Origin: Marsupella aquatica
Lineage: Eukaryota; Marchantiophyta
Length of the DNA stretch: 64,000 nt
NCBI GenBank assembly: GCA_973895155.1
Contig: OZ316897.1
Span: forward strand, 9,610,001-9,674,000
Direction of reading: 5' to 3'
Shown: positions 34,546 through 48,001 of the stretch, piece by piece
How the letters are laid out: each line of letters starts with the position of its first letter
Position numbering within the stretch: the first letter of the stretch is position 1
The notes under the pieces: generated by a model
The model's input: only the letters and a program-made list of their open reading frames with translations
Database searches by the model: none
What the model was told of the DNA's origin: nothing
Made by a program: the position numbers and the translations under genes

Positions 34546-36140
34546 AGTACTTCCTGGGTGTCCACAAGTCTAGTGTCTAAGATTTGGCAAATTCAAAGCA
34601 CAGCCTCTAATAAGAACAAGTGAGGAAAAGGCCATGTAAAGAAACAACTGAACTAAATCATAATCATTGATAGCAATCATTAAATCAATGTGAAGAAACA
34701 ACTGAATTGAATCATAAATACTGATAGCAATTGTTATATCAATGTGAAATGCTAAACTTTAGAGTGCTTATCATAAGATTTGGCAAATTTGAACCACAGC
34801 CTTTAATAAGAACGAGTGAGGAAAATTAAGGCCATAAACAACTTAACCAAATCACAAATCACTGTACCAACGGTTCAATCAATGTGAAATTGAACCCCCA
34901 CCCCCAATCCCCTATGCTTCCTAGCGCCAAGCAGCTAGCCACCTTTCCAACTACTACATACCTTTCCAACCACTCAATTTTTTAATTTCCCCTTATGTCA
35001 TCTCTGTTTGAGTCTCCCAAAAACTTTATGTTATTATTTTAATTTTAATTCCAGCCTATGATAGCTTCTTCTTTCTTATTCTTTCCATTTTTAAAATAAA
35101 TGAATCCCCTTATACATAACTTTAACTTTTTCATTATCAAATTATTTGAGCAATATCTATTTTTTATCATTTCTGTCTCTGCGCCCCCCAACCCATCCAA
35201 CGGCCCCTCATTAGGTGCCCTAGAATATAGGAAAGAAAAATCCAGCCACGGCTGAGCCCTCAACCTCAATACCTTATTATAGTTGTAGATACATTTAGAT
35301 TATGAATCCTTACGGCTCTAGCCCCACCAGCAACCCCTGGCCTGGTGCCTCCTTGCATGTGGTCAAGACTGTTGAGCCTCAATTCTCCACGCTTTTCAAC
35401 AATAAAAATTATACACTGAATACTAAAATTGATGCTCCCATGGACCACAAGGTTGGTCTTGGAACCCCCATGCACCACATTTCCCAAAATTTGAATTTAT
35501 TTATAATAAGTTGATGTTCATAAATGCAAATATTTTTTTAGTTTTGAGTAAGTGCTAGAGGAATAGGTAAGCTACACTTCCACCAAAGTGACAGTGATTT
35601 TTTTGTCAGGGTTGAATTATTCATCATGGAATGAGAAGGGGTAAGCTTTATTAGTTTTTTTTGCGTTAATATAAAATATTAGGGCTTGTGTTTTATTTAT
35701 GTTTCCACCTTCTCTAGCTGCCTTGCAACTGAAAATCTAAAACATAGTTTCTGAAAATCTAAAACATAGTTTTAGGACTCATAATCGTCAAGTTATGAAC
35801 CCAAAATTCCCATCGATCACCAAAATGTGGTCCAGGGGACGTGTCCAACACAGACATCCATCTGAGCTTCACTTTCCACTAATTAGTTCGTGGACCCCCA
35901 TCTATTTTGAATTGAATGAGATTGAAAAGTAGATAGTTATTGATATAAATAAATTATGTGTTAAAAATTAGATAGTTATTGATATAGATAAATGTGTTAT
36001 ACAATATTGATTAGTGTCGGACAATGGGTATCTTTATTGGGACTAGTCAATTTGTTTTTGCATGATAGGTGATAGTGTTCTGAAAAATAAAATTATGTAC
36101 TACATCATGGAAACAACTGTCACATCACATTGAATTTCGC
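34546..36140. other. AT-rich intergenic DNA, no gene seen
   Basis: Two related segments near 34585-34760 and 34780-34880 (AAGATTTGGCAAATT..., AACAAGTGAGGAAAA...) are diverged direct repeats. CCTTATTATAGTTGTAGATR at 35270-35290 recalls the motif ending the duplicated units of element copy B. No protein domain recognised. Confidence 0.4.
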
Positions 36141-36149
36141 TATGCTTGG

Positions 36150-36622
36150 GGTTAGCCACAAAGGTGAGCTCTATGAAATTGGAGTCAAAGTCTCTGGTCA
36201 AGTTGCAGTTGAAGATGCAATGCCCAGAGAAGGTTAAGGTCATTTCTCCCACCCTCAAGAGCCTAGCTCTGTGCATGGGGCAAAACAGGACGCTGGAATT
36301 TGAGAAGGTGTCAGAGTTGAAGGAACTTCTCATGGGTGCATCTGAGTTTTCCACTTTGGCGAGGCTGACTGAAACGAACGCTTCCTTAGGGAAGGTGTTT
36401 CTGGATATCCCTTGTATGCCATTTGAAGAAGGTTGCAAGTGGAAAGGGGTGTTGCATCAAGTACCCCTGACTGTGCCCAACATGGAAGCCATTCCGATAT
36501 CTTGTCCCAGGTTGGAGACCATGAGTCTGGGTCCTAGACTATGGTATTCTTTTGATCTGGAATGTGTCCAGATCGTGCAGGTCACTAACTCCCCAAAGGC
36601 CTGCCCGTGCAGCCTCAGCTAA
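36150..36622 (+). pseudogene. Possible LRR / F-box-type fragment
   Basis: An open frame of about 150 codons holds leucine-rich-repeat-like lines such as MKLESKSLVKLQLKMQCPEK, VISPTLKSLALCMGQN, VSELKELLMGASEFSTLARL, LTVPNMEAIPISCPRLETMS and LGPRLWYSFD. The alternation of L-x-x-L with SCPRLETMSLG resembles the repeats of plant F-box/LRR proteins. The first ATG in frame is at about 36174; no F-box and no upstream exon were found. It is probably a truncated gene copy; family assignment is tentative. Confidence 0.35.
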
Positions 36623-38604
36623 TTAATGGCTATGATACAGTGTGATTCCAATAGGAAGCTTTTCTGAACTATTGGGACCAGCTAGTGGAGCTTAACAAAT
36701 AGTACCCACCCAGGGGGGGAACCAATCACCACGATGTGCTCCTAAGCTTAAGGCAACACTGCTCATGCAACACTCCTCTTAAAGCCCCACTGTCCATGAC
36801 AAAACCAGGTTTCATCATTTTTAGTATCTTTTCCTAATATTGTGGAGCAAAGTCTCACCCGAGAAGAGAGAAAAGTAAAAAAGTAAGGAGTTTGGACACT
36901 TCTCCTTTTATATGGACAATGGTGGTTTAATCAGGCGCAGGAAATCAGAGATAATAAGTTAAGCTTACCTAACATAAACAAATCCTACCTAACAGAAATA
37001 TTATCTAAAGAAGAAAACACTAAACACTAAACTATGTACTTTTGGTGTGTAACAAAGTAAAGTTCCCAACAGTTTCCTGTATCTTTGCTCATAAATTCAC
37101 CAAAAATTAGACGTTCTGAGAAGTACGTCAAAGATCCAAATCACACAGCCGCGACAGAAACAATAATTTCAGCCCGAAGTATGTCTTTGCGCCTTGATTT
37201 GGTGCTCACAATGTGATAGCTTTCTAAATTCGCTAGTGAAGTTCATGCTCAGAGATGGTAAATGCACTTGCGAGCTATGCAATTTGGGACATGGCCGGAT
37301 TCTGATTCGTGCTTTTCGTCTGTGAAAATTGTGTGTTGTCAGTTGAACTTCCCTGCTACTCCACTTACTACTTACCTCTCGTAGACGACAATATGCATAT
37401 TGGTTTACGAACTGGAGATCCAGACGATGATTTGTAGGAGGGGAAGAGAAAAGAGATGTCGAAAGGAGGGCGCAGTCGAAGTCGAAGAAGGAATAGTGTG
37501 GAATGGTTGTCGCAGAGTAGACAGACGGTGTGCAAGTGGATGTCAGTGGAATGGCTGTAGACCTAGCAGCACAACAAAACGGAATTAGTTGAACTACGCT
37601 CGCTGTGGTGCACCAGGAACATTGTTGAGTAAACACTGTGCACTAGCATTATTTACCTGACCGGGCCAAAAGATAAAATGACCGGGTCAGAAGGTGTCAG
37701 GTTGACCGGGGCCAAAGAGTATCAGGAATGCCGTGGACTACTGGACTCCACCAGGTTTTTCTCTTGGGTAGTGGCGGTTTAATTAATCATGCACACGTCT
37801 TATGATTTTGTCAGATAACGCAAACCGCAGCTTCCGACACCACGCGCACAAGACAAGTTCAAAAGTCGTCAACAAGTCAACCAAACTTCTTCTATTGTTC
37901 AAAGAGATGGAACTTTACTTTTACTCCATGTGCCGTATCGTCTTTCCTGACTAAATATGGAAAGTAAGAAGCGATCGACGGACAGTGCATAGCGGTATAT
38001 AGCTCCAATGTTTCTGCGAAAGTGGTGTGTTTCGAAAGCAGAAAAGTGTGGAACAGGATTTACCATCCTTCATTTCTGAGAGGTATGAATTCTCGCTTTC
38101 CCGCATAGCGAGCGAGGCCCCACAACATTGTGACGAATTGGTGACCGCAGACTGCAATCCAAAGAAAAGGAAATTTCGCAGGACTTCCGTCGAAAGGCTT
38201 CTCGAAGGAGCTACCTCAGAAGTCGTCCAACGCGTTCGCTGTACTGAATTAAGTGTGGGGCCCGGTCCTGTGCTTAACGAGTAGGTTGTTTGTCTAGTAT
38301 GTCGGAGCCGCATCGGTTCACTCCGGCTATGGGGCGCTGAGCGAGAGCCTGAGGTGATCGACATACAAATGTTTGGATTTCCGAGACTGCAGTTAATTCG
38401 AACCATTGTCGGACACAGAGTTGCTAATACATGATCTAAATCCTCTACACCATTCTGACGTAGCTAAACTGGCGCTCCCGTACTCCGGTAATTGTTGGAA
38501 GGCTAATTGTCCTACAATTATACGAGAGCTACAAGCGGAAAATCTAGCTACAAGCGGGAAAACTGAGTCGCCCTCGGGAGCACAATAGTTGTGCAGTACG
38601 TGCG
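36623..38604. other. Intergenic region upstream of the LHT transporter
   Basis: ACCGGG(C/T)CA-type motifs recur three times at about 37660-37710. Open frames at 37169-37636 (minus) and 38027-38284 (plus) begin at GTG and have no known domain. The last few hundred bases probably hold promoter and leader of the LHT gene. Confidence 0.4.
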
Positions 38605-41600
38605 ATGGCAACGTCTGTTGAGGATGGGCATCCAGTGACCTTGTCAGATCGAAGACCTATCGGCCAAATGGATGATAAGGTACGGGAAGACTTGATGGTC
38701 AGTGTCAGTATTAACGTACAAGTAATGGTAGCGTATGGTCAACGATATAGCTCTTCTCGACGTGAAGTCTCATCGCTTTGTGAGTTTAGGACCTCTGTTA
38801 TTAACTCCAGTACTGAATACATTCTTGTCCAGTACCTGCTTGATCTGTGACTGATACCAATTGTATGAGTAAACCTTACTTGGCAATTGAATGTAGACTG
38901 TTCAGAATAAAGAGATTGGGTTCAAATTCCGCTGCTGAGGTGTCTTGTGTAGAGTTATACAGTCGTAACTCTGGAGTTCGTGGTCCAAGCCCACAGGATG
39001 CCGAAGAAACCGATGAGAGCTTTGTGCTACCTCTGGACTTCTCCCGCAATGGCAAATGGTGGTATGCAACCTATCACAACGTCACCGCCATTGTGGGAGC
39101 CGGTGTGCTTGGTCTTCCAACGGCAATGGTCTATCTTGGCTGGTGAGTCTTACGATCAATCACCATTTTCATGATTTTTGATTTTATTGCAATGTAAGTC
39201 TGACACCATTTTCATGGTTTTTCATTTTATTGCAATGTCAGTCTGACTACTAGAGTAGTTAGAGCAAGAATGGCTGAATAATTTGAGGACTCTTTGGATG
39301 CGAAGTCGGTCCAGTTGAACTGAGATAAGTTGACGAGACTTTACGTGTTGACTTGGCGCAGGGGGGCGGGTGCCGTCGTCCTCGTCATGTCCTGGTTCAT
39401 CACCCTCTTCACGTTGTGGCAGATGGTGGAGCTCCATGAGACCGAGGACGGTGACAGGGCAGATACTTACTACCAGCTTGGGCAAAAAGCTTTTGGACCG
39501 ACCCTGGGCCTATGGATTGTCCTGTCCCAGCAGGTCATACATCAGGTGGGGACGAACATTGTGTACATGATCACAGGAGGCTATGCTCTCTGGCATTTCT
39601 ACGTGCTGATTCATTGTCCACACATTGCGCTGGTGGCCGTAGGAGCCGGAAACCAGTGTTGCGGAAAACTTGGGAGAGCCGCATTCGTCGTCTTCTTCGC
39701 CCTGTTTCCGCTTGTTTTGGCCCAGCTTTCGGATTTCAACTCCATCGCCAGCGTGAGCTTGCTATCTTCTATGATGTCCATCTGGTATGTATTAGCCTAG
39801 CTTCTTCTGCACATTCTCATTGTCAAGTTACTATATAGATTTCCTATTGATGGAGACAGAGGGATAGAATGACTGGTTGATTTTCCAGTCCTCGCAGACA
39901 GAGAGAGAATTCCTGTCCAGTATGTATGTACTGGTTCCTCTGCACACAAGTGATATGTTTCAAGATTTCAATTCTTGCATCCTTGAGCATCCATAAAGTC
40001 TAATATTGATTGCTTGGGGCGCAGTTATTGTATGATTGCGTGGATCGACTCTCTGCATTTGGGCAAGTCAAATCATTCAGATTTTGCGGATCCCGTGAAA
40101 CCTCTGGCTGTTTGCCCCACTTCCTACCAGTTTTCTGGTGCGAATGCCCTGGCGACAGATTATTTACCTCGCATCAGAGAATCAGACCAAGTGTTTGGAG
40201 CCATGTCGGCACTCGGAATTGTGCTTTTCGCACATTCTGGTCATAATGTGGTCCTCGAGATACAAGCCACCCTCCCCTCCACCCTGAAATGTCCGTCCAA
40301 GATTGCGATGTGGAGGGGGGTAATGGTGGCATACATAGTTGTGGCGTTCTGTTACTTCCCCGTCGCTTTTGCTGGCTATTGGGCATTTGGAACAACCTTG
40401 CCTACCCGTGGAGCTTCAACTGGAAATCCACGGAGCGGCAACATTTTGCTCCAGTTGGGTGAGCCAAGAGCACTAATTGCGACGGCCAATTTGTTTGTTG
40501 CAATACATCTGGCTGGCGGTTACCTGGTATGCACAGTACCACCTTGCCATAATGAGCGCTTCCAATGTATAGTCCACTCCTGATCTTTTTGAAGCCCAGA
40601 AGCTAGCAACCCGGGAACTGCTGTTGTGATCTTGCAATTCTTTCTTTTTCCACGTGCAATATTGAAAATACGCGTATCGTTCTAATTATACTACTACCTC
40701 AGTTACGGTAGAAATGGGCCTTTCTAATTTATGAGAAATAAGGAATGAAACCTGTACTTTGAAATTGAATTGGACACTCACCACTGTCTAGCCTACCCTT
40801 TCGATGTAAGCTGGCTTCAATCTTAGACACTAGGCCAGGAACCTACCCAGGGCCGGGGCTTTATTATTTAGATCATCCAACTTGAAGGAATGTGTAGACC
40901 TGGATCATAACAGATGATTGTACAAGTCGGAGTAAATAAGTGGGTTGTTCCCCTGTGCAGGTGTATGCAATGCCAATGTTCGACTTGATGGAGAAGATTT
41001 TGGTCAAGCGGTTTGGCTTCAAGCCTACTCCACCGGGAGGCACTTCAATGATGCGAATTGTCACTAGAAGTACTTACGTTCGTAAGTTGTCTGCTGAAAA
41101 CATTTTTCCTTTGTCATTTTACAGTAATATGGCATTGTCAGGAATTGTGAAAAGCTTTTCAGTTCTTGACAGGATTGCTTTGGTATATAACGCTTATTAC
41201 CCTGCAATTCCTGACAACCTTGTTTTTCAAGGTTCTGCCATGTGACGCCTTTCATTTGTTGTCTGCAAAGTGATCTAACATGTTTGGTTTGTTTTGCAGT
41301 GTGCACGGCGTCTGTCGCTTTGGCTTTCCCGTTCTTCAAAGATTTACTCGGTTTTGTGGGAGGAATTGCAATGACTCCGACCACCTACTTTGTATGCACT
41401 AAGAACTTCTCTTCAATCAATCTAATCATGGATGTTGGGCATGCAGCACCCTTGCTATGATGTCTTGAATACGTCTACTTGAAGAATTCTGCGTTCAAGT
41501 GCAATGAAGTTTCATTACTCATGAACCAAAGAGTAATACCAAGAAAACAACCATTGTTGACGTCCAAAATTGCTCTGTGCAGATGCCTTGCATCCTATGG

Positions 41601-42113
41601 TTGAAATTGAAAAAACCCAAGGTTTTCAGCGTCTCTTGGCTGATCAATTGGGTAGGTGTTATTGTTTCCTAATTGGTTATCTTAACGTCTATTCTTGCTC
41701 ATTTATTCTCACTTCTTCCTTTTAGAGATAATTGTAATTCCTTGGCTTAATCTCGTGACTCGGATAGGTGTTAAATTTGACACCGTCATTGGGGTTTACT
41801 ATCCCAAGTAAATAGACACTGCTAATCTTGTATGCAGTTATTTAATAACTTTAATTTGTAATTGCAGGCTTTGATAGTCATCGGGGTGATCATGGGATTA
41901 TTAGCTTCAATCGGTGGGCTCAGGAACATTATTGTGGATGCTTCTATTGAGGAGCATTTAGATTATCTAGATTGTACTGATACCATTCAGTATCCCAGAC
42001 ATTGTTCGCTTAAGTCGCTCAATGCTACTGGTAGGTACAAGTTCTTCGATGAATTTTCTTGTAAAAGTACTAGTAATTTTACCTCTGTAATTTGTAAAGT
42101 GCACTTTCAGTAA
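38605..42113 (+). CDS. Lysine/histidine-type amino acid transporter, eight exons, 557 aa
   Basis: Plasma-membrane proton-coupled amino acid permease of the AAAP superfamily, closest to plant LHT proteins. Exons: 38605-38679, 38997-39142, 39362-39784, 40025-40526, 40961-41081, 41300-41391, 41583-41651, 41868-42113, all GT-AG with matching phases. Landmarks: GKWWYATYHNVTAIVGAGVL, GLPTAMVYLGW, VMSWFITLFTLWQMVELHE, QVIHQVGTNIVYMITGGYAL, VFGAMSALGIVLFAHSGHNV, VLEIQATLPSTLKCPSKIAM, WRGVMVAYIVVAFCYFPVAF, VYAMPMFDLMEKILVKRFGF, GGIAMTPTTYF and GLLASIGGLRNIIVDA. About ten hydrophobic segments are present. LHT proteins usually end a few residues after the last motif; here the frame runs on for about 55 more residues with several Cys, so a missed intron near the in-frame GTAGGT at about 42030 or a real extension is possible. 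The N-terminus before DAEETDESF rests on a 75-base first exon and is less certain. Confidence 0.9.
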
Positions 42114-43583
42114 TTTTTCCCACTCAGCCTTTCGGGATGGGGTGCCCCTCCCAAGTAGAAATTTTAATCAATTGGGTTTGCTGTCAAAGAGAATACATAC
42201 ATGAAACAAATCCTACGAGTATAGATAGGATTGATTCTGTTCCTCTTGGGGTGTGAGCTATTGATATTCTGTTTCTTTACCAGTGAATGTACCTTTTCCA
42301 GTGGGGCAGTTGTAACTTACAAAGCATTCAATTTTAGGATAGGATAGGATACATTAAACCCTTAAGTAGATTACCGATGGAGATGTGGAGACACAGTTAT
42401 GTAAAGTAGTATTTATTCCAAAACTGCAAAACGTGAGTAAGCTAGCCTGAGTAAGAGGTGAACACAAAAAAGTACCTTGCAAAAAAGAAGATTCCTGGCT
42501 GTTTCTTTTCATGTTTCCCCCGCTCTGTTTTTTGTCTACAACCCCACTGTCAGTTATGCCCATAGTTAGAGGGACTATTCCTGTTCACCTTTCCCCTCTA
42601 TATTTTTAGTTTGCACCTTCACTTTCAGTTCTGTTCTTAATTAGAGTCACTGCCTTGAGGTTTCCCTTTAGCCTTACAGTAGGCCCAGAGAGCAGCTTTT
42701 GATTGCTATTATATACTTACTAGCCTTGACTACCCGGAAAGAGATGAGAACCAAAAGGTAACTTGCACAAAAAATTATTCCTAGATGTTTTGGTTCATCT
42801 TTTACTCTGTGTTTTGAGAGTTAGAGTAGAGTCACGGTCTAGAGGCTTCACTCTGGACCCCGTAGACCTTTGCAGTAGCTTCAGTTCACGAATTATTAAT
42901 AAGATAGATAGACAGACTGCCATAATGGGAGTAAAGCAAAATATGTCCTAGTATTACATTCAATTTGTGCCCTACTCTACTCGACCATTGGATGAAGTCT
43001 TTCCCTGGAACCTAAGCATGCATGGCCGTATATTTGAATTATTACAGTCATACGGTTACTCCATTCCTTTAGCACATCTGTTTTGGTGGACTAAAGACAG
43101 GTGAAGATGTTTTGGGGACACCTAACAAAATGCTCAAAATAATATAAAAATGCTAAAGCCAATTGACCTTGGTCATAGGTTACAGCCATCCATGCTACCA
43201 CCGTCTCTTGGTTTACTTCAATCCCACGCTTGAATACCTGGTGGCCTGAGTAAGTTGGAAGGGACCTCTAGTGTGGTCTGTAAATACATCTTCATTTTCA
43301 TTATTTTATACAAGACTATTATTTTAATAAATTTTAAAATGAGATGATAACCTAGCATATATAGACTTTGTGAAGTACTTAAAATTGTAAAGCACTAGAA
43401 AGATTCAAGAGTACATTCCAGTCCCACTTGCCGATTTAGTTTCAACCCTTGATGTGGACCATTAGCTTTTTGTCACATTTGCTATGAATGATGAGGACCT
43501 CTGTCCATAGTTTTAGTTCCTCTTTTTTGGTTTTTAGGGGTTTCTTTTTGCACACTACTTTTGCGTTTGGTTTTGTCCACATG
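42114..43583. other. Intergenic region between LHT and the CACTA element
   Basis: Two segments near 42400-42620 and 42720-42860 look like diverged copies (GTACCTTGCAAAAAAGAAGATTCCTG and GTAACTTGCACAAAAAATTATTCCTA type, each followed by a CTGTTTTTTGT or CTGTGTTTTGA motif). GGATA repeats lie at 42335-42350. No gene was recognised. Confidence 0.35.
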
Positions 43584-44640
43584 CACTAGTAGAAAACGGG
43601 GTCAACTATGACTTCACATAGGACTAGGGTATGACTCACTTAGGACTCACTTTCACTTGAGTCATTTCTAGGACTCAAGTCATTTGTCTTGCCACTCAAA
43701 TGGTCAAGAGTCATTCGAATGACTCTTGTGTAAATTACTCCACTAGTCATCAAAAATGTCTATAGTAGTCATGACATATGACTTTAATTTAGTAAAGTTA
43801 CACTGCACAGTCATAACAAATGTTTGAACTAGTCTTTAAAAACAACTCAAATTCTTGTAAAAATGACTTGGCTGGTGATACCAACTAACTCCACTTGCCA
43901 TTTATATGGCTCCCCTAGTCTTGACATATGACGTAGCTGCTGTAAAACCCCACTCCATGGTCCTAACAAATGTCTGAACTAGGCTCCACAAACAACTGAT
44001 ATTGTTGTAAAATTTGACTTAGCTGGTCAAAAAATATCACTCCTTTTGCCATTACTATGACTCTACAAGTCATAACATAGTACATAGTTTGATGTAAAGC
44101 CCCACTCCATGGTCATAACAAAAGTCTGAACCATTCGTTCCAAACAGCTCATATTGTTGTAAAAGTTTACTAAGCTGGTCATAAAACATGACTCCACTTG
44201 CCATTACAATGCCTCCAACAACAACTCCTCTATTCATAAGAAATAGCTCCCCTTGTTGTCAAAAACTACTCCATTTGTCATAATAAATGGCTCCACCAGT
44301 ATTTACAAACCACTAACCTGCCTGTAAATAATAGGCTTCACCAGTCATAGCAGATGACTTTACTAGTCCTTTTAATGACTCAGACTGTTGCCACAATACA
44401 TGTGCTAGTTATAACCAAATACTCATTTTGTTGTAAAACACCACTTCACTGATCATTACAAATGACTTGCCTGGTTGTAATAAACTGCCCTTCATGTCGT
44501 AAGTAGTGACCACAAGAGTGAAAATTAATGACTTTTTTGGTTGTATGTATGGATTGGGTATAGGGTAACTTAGGGTTTAAACAGTTACAATTGAAGAGTC
44601 TCTTTGTTGTAACTAACTACTAGTGGTGTAATAGGCAATG
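43584..44640. repeat. CACTA terminus and subterminal repeat region
   Basis: After the terminal CACTAGTAGAAAAC, short motifs recur many times in both orientations: AGTCATAACAAATG, TGACTCCACTTGCCATTA, CCCCACTCCATGGTC, TATTGTTGTAAAA and TTAGCTGGTCA. This arrangement is typical of transposase-binding subterminal repeats in CACTA elements. Confidence 0.7.
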
Positions 44641-45026
44641 AATGAGTCACAATCACTAGTATCATATTAAGAAGAAAATTGAACAGATCATTCAAATTGA
44701 GCAAGGAGAACTATTATTTTTTAGAATCACCCTAGTACTGAAAACATCCACAAGCATTGCAAAAGGTAGAGAGTGACAACCACTCTGCCCAAGAATATTA
44801 CCACAAATTGCACAATCTCTCATACTGTTTTTTTTCCTGAAACACATGAAGTGCCATGGGAAAGGAAGCCGCAAAGGCAATACAAGGGCCAAAACAGCCA
44901 AAAAGGGAATACAAGGGCCAAAATAGCCAAAAAGGGGCCAAGCAGATCAGAACAAATTTACTTGGACAACAAGGTACTACATTCCTACACATTGTACCTT
45001 TCCTACTTGTCTGAAACTCATTTCAA

Positions 45027-48001
45027 TCAAGACTGAATGCCTTGCCTCACATGGGCTGTTGGCCATAGTACCAAGGAGCTAATTGCATCTCCAACAAGTA
45101 GTTGAGGTGGGTCATCTCGCATATTTGGAGATGGCAATGGATACTTTGGCTTACTAATCAAATTCAAATGCACAACACTAAAACCATCTGGTACTTCCAT
45201 ACCATGAAATAGGTGATGATCAGCCCTTACTAAGCCATAAGCCACCACCTCAAGACCACCATCTTCAAAGACACCATATAAGCTGTGCACTGGCTCTGAC
45301 TCTGTTGTCACCTCCTTTGCACTCCCACTTCTTCTACTCTTCCGTGGGACTCTGTAATCATTCCCACTACTTGGAATAATTTTCCGCTTGTAAGTACGTG
45401 AAACCTGCAAATTAACTCCAGGGTCAGTATGTTTGCCATCTCTAACAATTTCACTTTTATTGCCTGCTCTTCAGCCAACTGTATCATGCAGCTTCCAAGC
45501 AATACAAGACTCTTCTGGTAGAAGCTGTACTCCACTCACCTCACCGGCTTGGACAGGTGTAGACTCATCCCGTACCACTTTCTCATTTGAAGACTCACCA
45601 AATTGGGTCACGGCCAAGTGATGCCTTTGCTTGGGAGCCTTACCCAAAGGTTTTTTGGACATGCCCTCCTCCAGGCCTTCTTTTCCATCTACACCTCCAT
45701 TGAGCAATGTGTACAGTATCAGTTTTCATTGCTTGTATATATCCCTAACAAGTACACATACAACCCAAATTATTCAATTTCAAACAATAAGTAAAAAATG
45801 ATTAATGAATGTCTCACCTCGTTTATCCATACTAATGTCATTTGGAGACACCATCTTGGTATTCCCAACTGCATTTTCAACCGCTTCACTTGGTGATGTA
45901 ACATGTCCTTGCATTCCTTGAACCATTGAGGTCAAGTGTTTAATTCCATCCATGAGGAACTTAAAATCGTGCTCTTGCCTTGACTTACATTCCATGATGG
46001 CGGAGTTTATATTATCAAAATGATTCTCTATCATCTCTGAGAGACCATTAAGAACAAAGGTATTGCCAGCCTGTAACACAATATTGTGAGTGAGAGACTT
46101 TCTAAGTTAGTGTCACTTATAATCATATGCTAAAAATGCAAAATAAACAACAGATTAAAGCTTTGTTTTTTACTATCCCTGTCACTTGCCTGACTGCTCT
46201 TCTGGCTTAAGGCTTCAGCCCGCACCTCCTCTTTGGTGGGGGATTGCCCATTGAGGGTTTTCTGCATGAATCAAAGTTACCAAATGTTATCTTACCCATC
46301 ATTGCTCAACACACAATCCATGATGAAAACAATTATTCAGTACATTTATCAGGTTCAATCATCATTGACATACAACCCATATCATGACATGTAACACAAG
46401 GCTAGGGGAATGTTTACCAGATGTTCTCGAATTGGGGCATTGCCACCTCTGCCTCTTACACTAGGGTTCTTCACACTGGCCCTAGCAAAAGACATTCTTT
46501 CACTTCTTTGCTTACTAGACTCAAGACTAAAATGATTGACTAGTCTTGCCCATTGTTCACTTTGCACCGATGGGGGTGGGGGCATTCTTCTACCATCTCT
46601 ACATTTCTCCTGCCATAGCTTCCGTAGTCGAAACCTCTCAGTTTTAAGATTTTTGTTGCACCTGCCTTAAGACAACGCTGATTTACTCCCTTCCCATTAT
46701 TACCAACATACTCATAGCGCCCACGGATGTAGGAAGCAACACTATTCCAATCCCCTGCATCCTGATCTGCAAAGTTAATAATGCTTACATCCAACCACCT
46801 CAATACTTCTTGTCTAAAATCAGCCTGCCAACTGTTTTTGCCCACACTAGCGGTAGTAACCCAACCATCTGCGTTCACAGTAACTGACCCATACTTTTCA
46901 TGACCCTCTGTTACATTGTTGTTTGCAGTACTTGGTTGGGTATAAATATTGCACCTCCCTGTTGCAAATGACAGAATACTTAGTGTCACTAAGAGAATCC
47001 AATTGATTTAATTCTAAAAATATGTTCACAAAATAATACCTCCATTACCTGTTTGAGTGTTAAATTGATCCAAGGGAGCACTGCAGCCTTGTTGTGGTCC
47101 ACTGTTATTCTCAGCATGTGCATTCCACCAGTTGTTGCCATTTCTGCCTTTGGAGCTATGACCCACTTTTGGTGGATTTGTGTAGTAACTCTGTTCATCA
47201 TAATTTCCCCAATGTGGCATGCTGGGATCTGCATAACATGTAAACTCATCTCATTGGTGAACAATAGAATCATCAGGAGCATGACACCACAAAATACCAA
47301 TGCAGCCTTTAATAGAGTCATTCGAACAATACTCACCAATCCTGTGTTCAGCCCTATCATCATAGCCCTGTGATCGTGGCCCATGTATGTCAGACAAACG
47401 TGTACCTTGGCCAATGTGTGCCCTATGAATTGTGGGAGTACTGTATCCTTTTGTCATTGGAGTGTTCATAACACTCGCTTTGTGTGGCCCACGATAAGAC
47501 TTTGGGGCCCCTCCAGAATAGCCATGACTAGTATGAAATTCTGTAGTCTTACTCTGTAGGAGAAATCAAGCATTGAACATTAATTACAAAGGACACCACT
47601 AAAACTACAAAGGGCACCACTTCCGACGATTTTTCTTCAACTTAATAACAAATGATCCCAATATGGTCTCGTCATTGACTGCATTCTATATATTTGCAAT
47701 ATTAAAATAAAATTTGATTTCAAACCTGATGGATTTCTGGTGTGAACTGTATAGGCTCCTCATCATCTCCCAACGGAGTAATATTATCTGAGTCGTCAAG
47801 ATCATATTTGCCATCATCTCTCACATAGTCTCCATCAGGTAACAAAGCATCTGTGTCATCCTTAGACTTTGTCATTGCACGCTTAGACAATGACAATAGT
47901 CTCTCACTTTGCCTAAGAGGTCTTGTACTGTGGTAATGCTTCTTGTGTGATTGCTTCCGCTTGCCTTGTTTTAAATTGCTATTGACCCTGCATGTGGTCA
48001 A
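45027..48001 (-). pseudogene. CACTA accessory gene, Tnp1/En/Spm-like
   Basis: Read on the minus strand the pieces appear in this order. First, 48001-47720: a basic then acidic segment with KQSHKKHYHSTRPLRQSE and DGDYVRDDGKYDLDDSDN. Then a Gly/Asn/His-rich region at 47470-46990. Then 46989-46540, with WVTTASVGKNSWQADFRQEV, DAGDWNSVASYIRGRYEYVG and LKAGATKILKLRGFDYGS, which resembles a plant transposase accessory domain. Then a coiled-coil stretch at 46079-45780 (FDNINSAIMECKSRQEHDFK). Last, 45410-45027, with SLYGVFEDGGLEVVAYGLV, VPDGFSVVHLNLISKPKYPL and DAISSLVLWPTAHV, matching the C-terminal domain of Tnp1/En/Spm-like proteins. Short introns could join the pieces, but no continuous gene model was established, so it is listed as probably broken. 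Confidence 0.6.

Noticed and set aside
37169-37636. 155-codon minus-strand frame
   Set aside because: Starts at GTG, no ATG at a suitable place, no domain, low-complexity composition.
38027-38284. 85-codon plus-strand frame before the LHT gene
   Set aside because: Begins at GTG and matches nothing known; more likely leader or promoter sequence.
38880-38945. tRNA-like B box (GGGTTCAAATTCC) in LHT intron 1
   Set aside because: No matching A box at the right distance and no cloverleaf.
44600-44640. CTACTAGTG at about 44628 as the second CACTA terminus of a 1-kb MITE
   Set aside because: Only nine bases match the inverted terminus and the flanking triplets do not match; the minus-strand transposase genes beyond it suggest the element continues.
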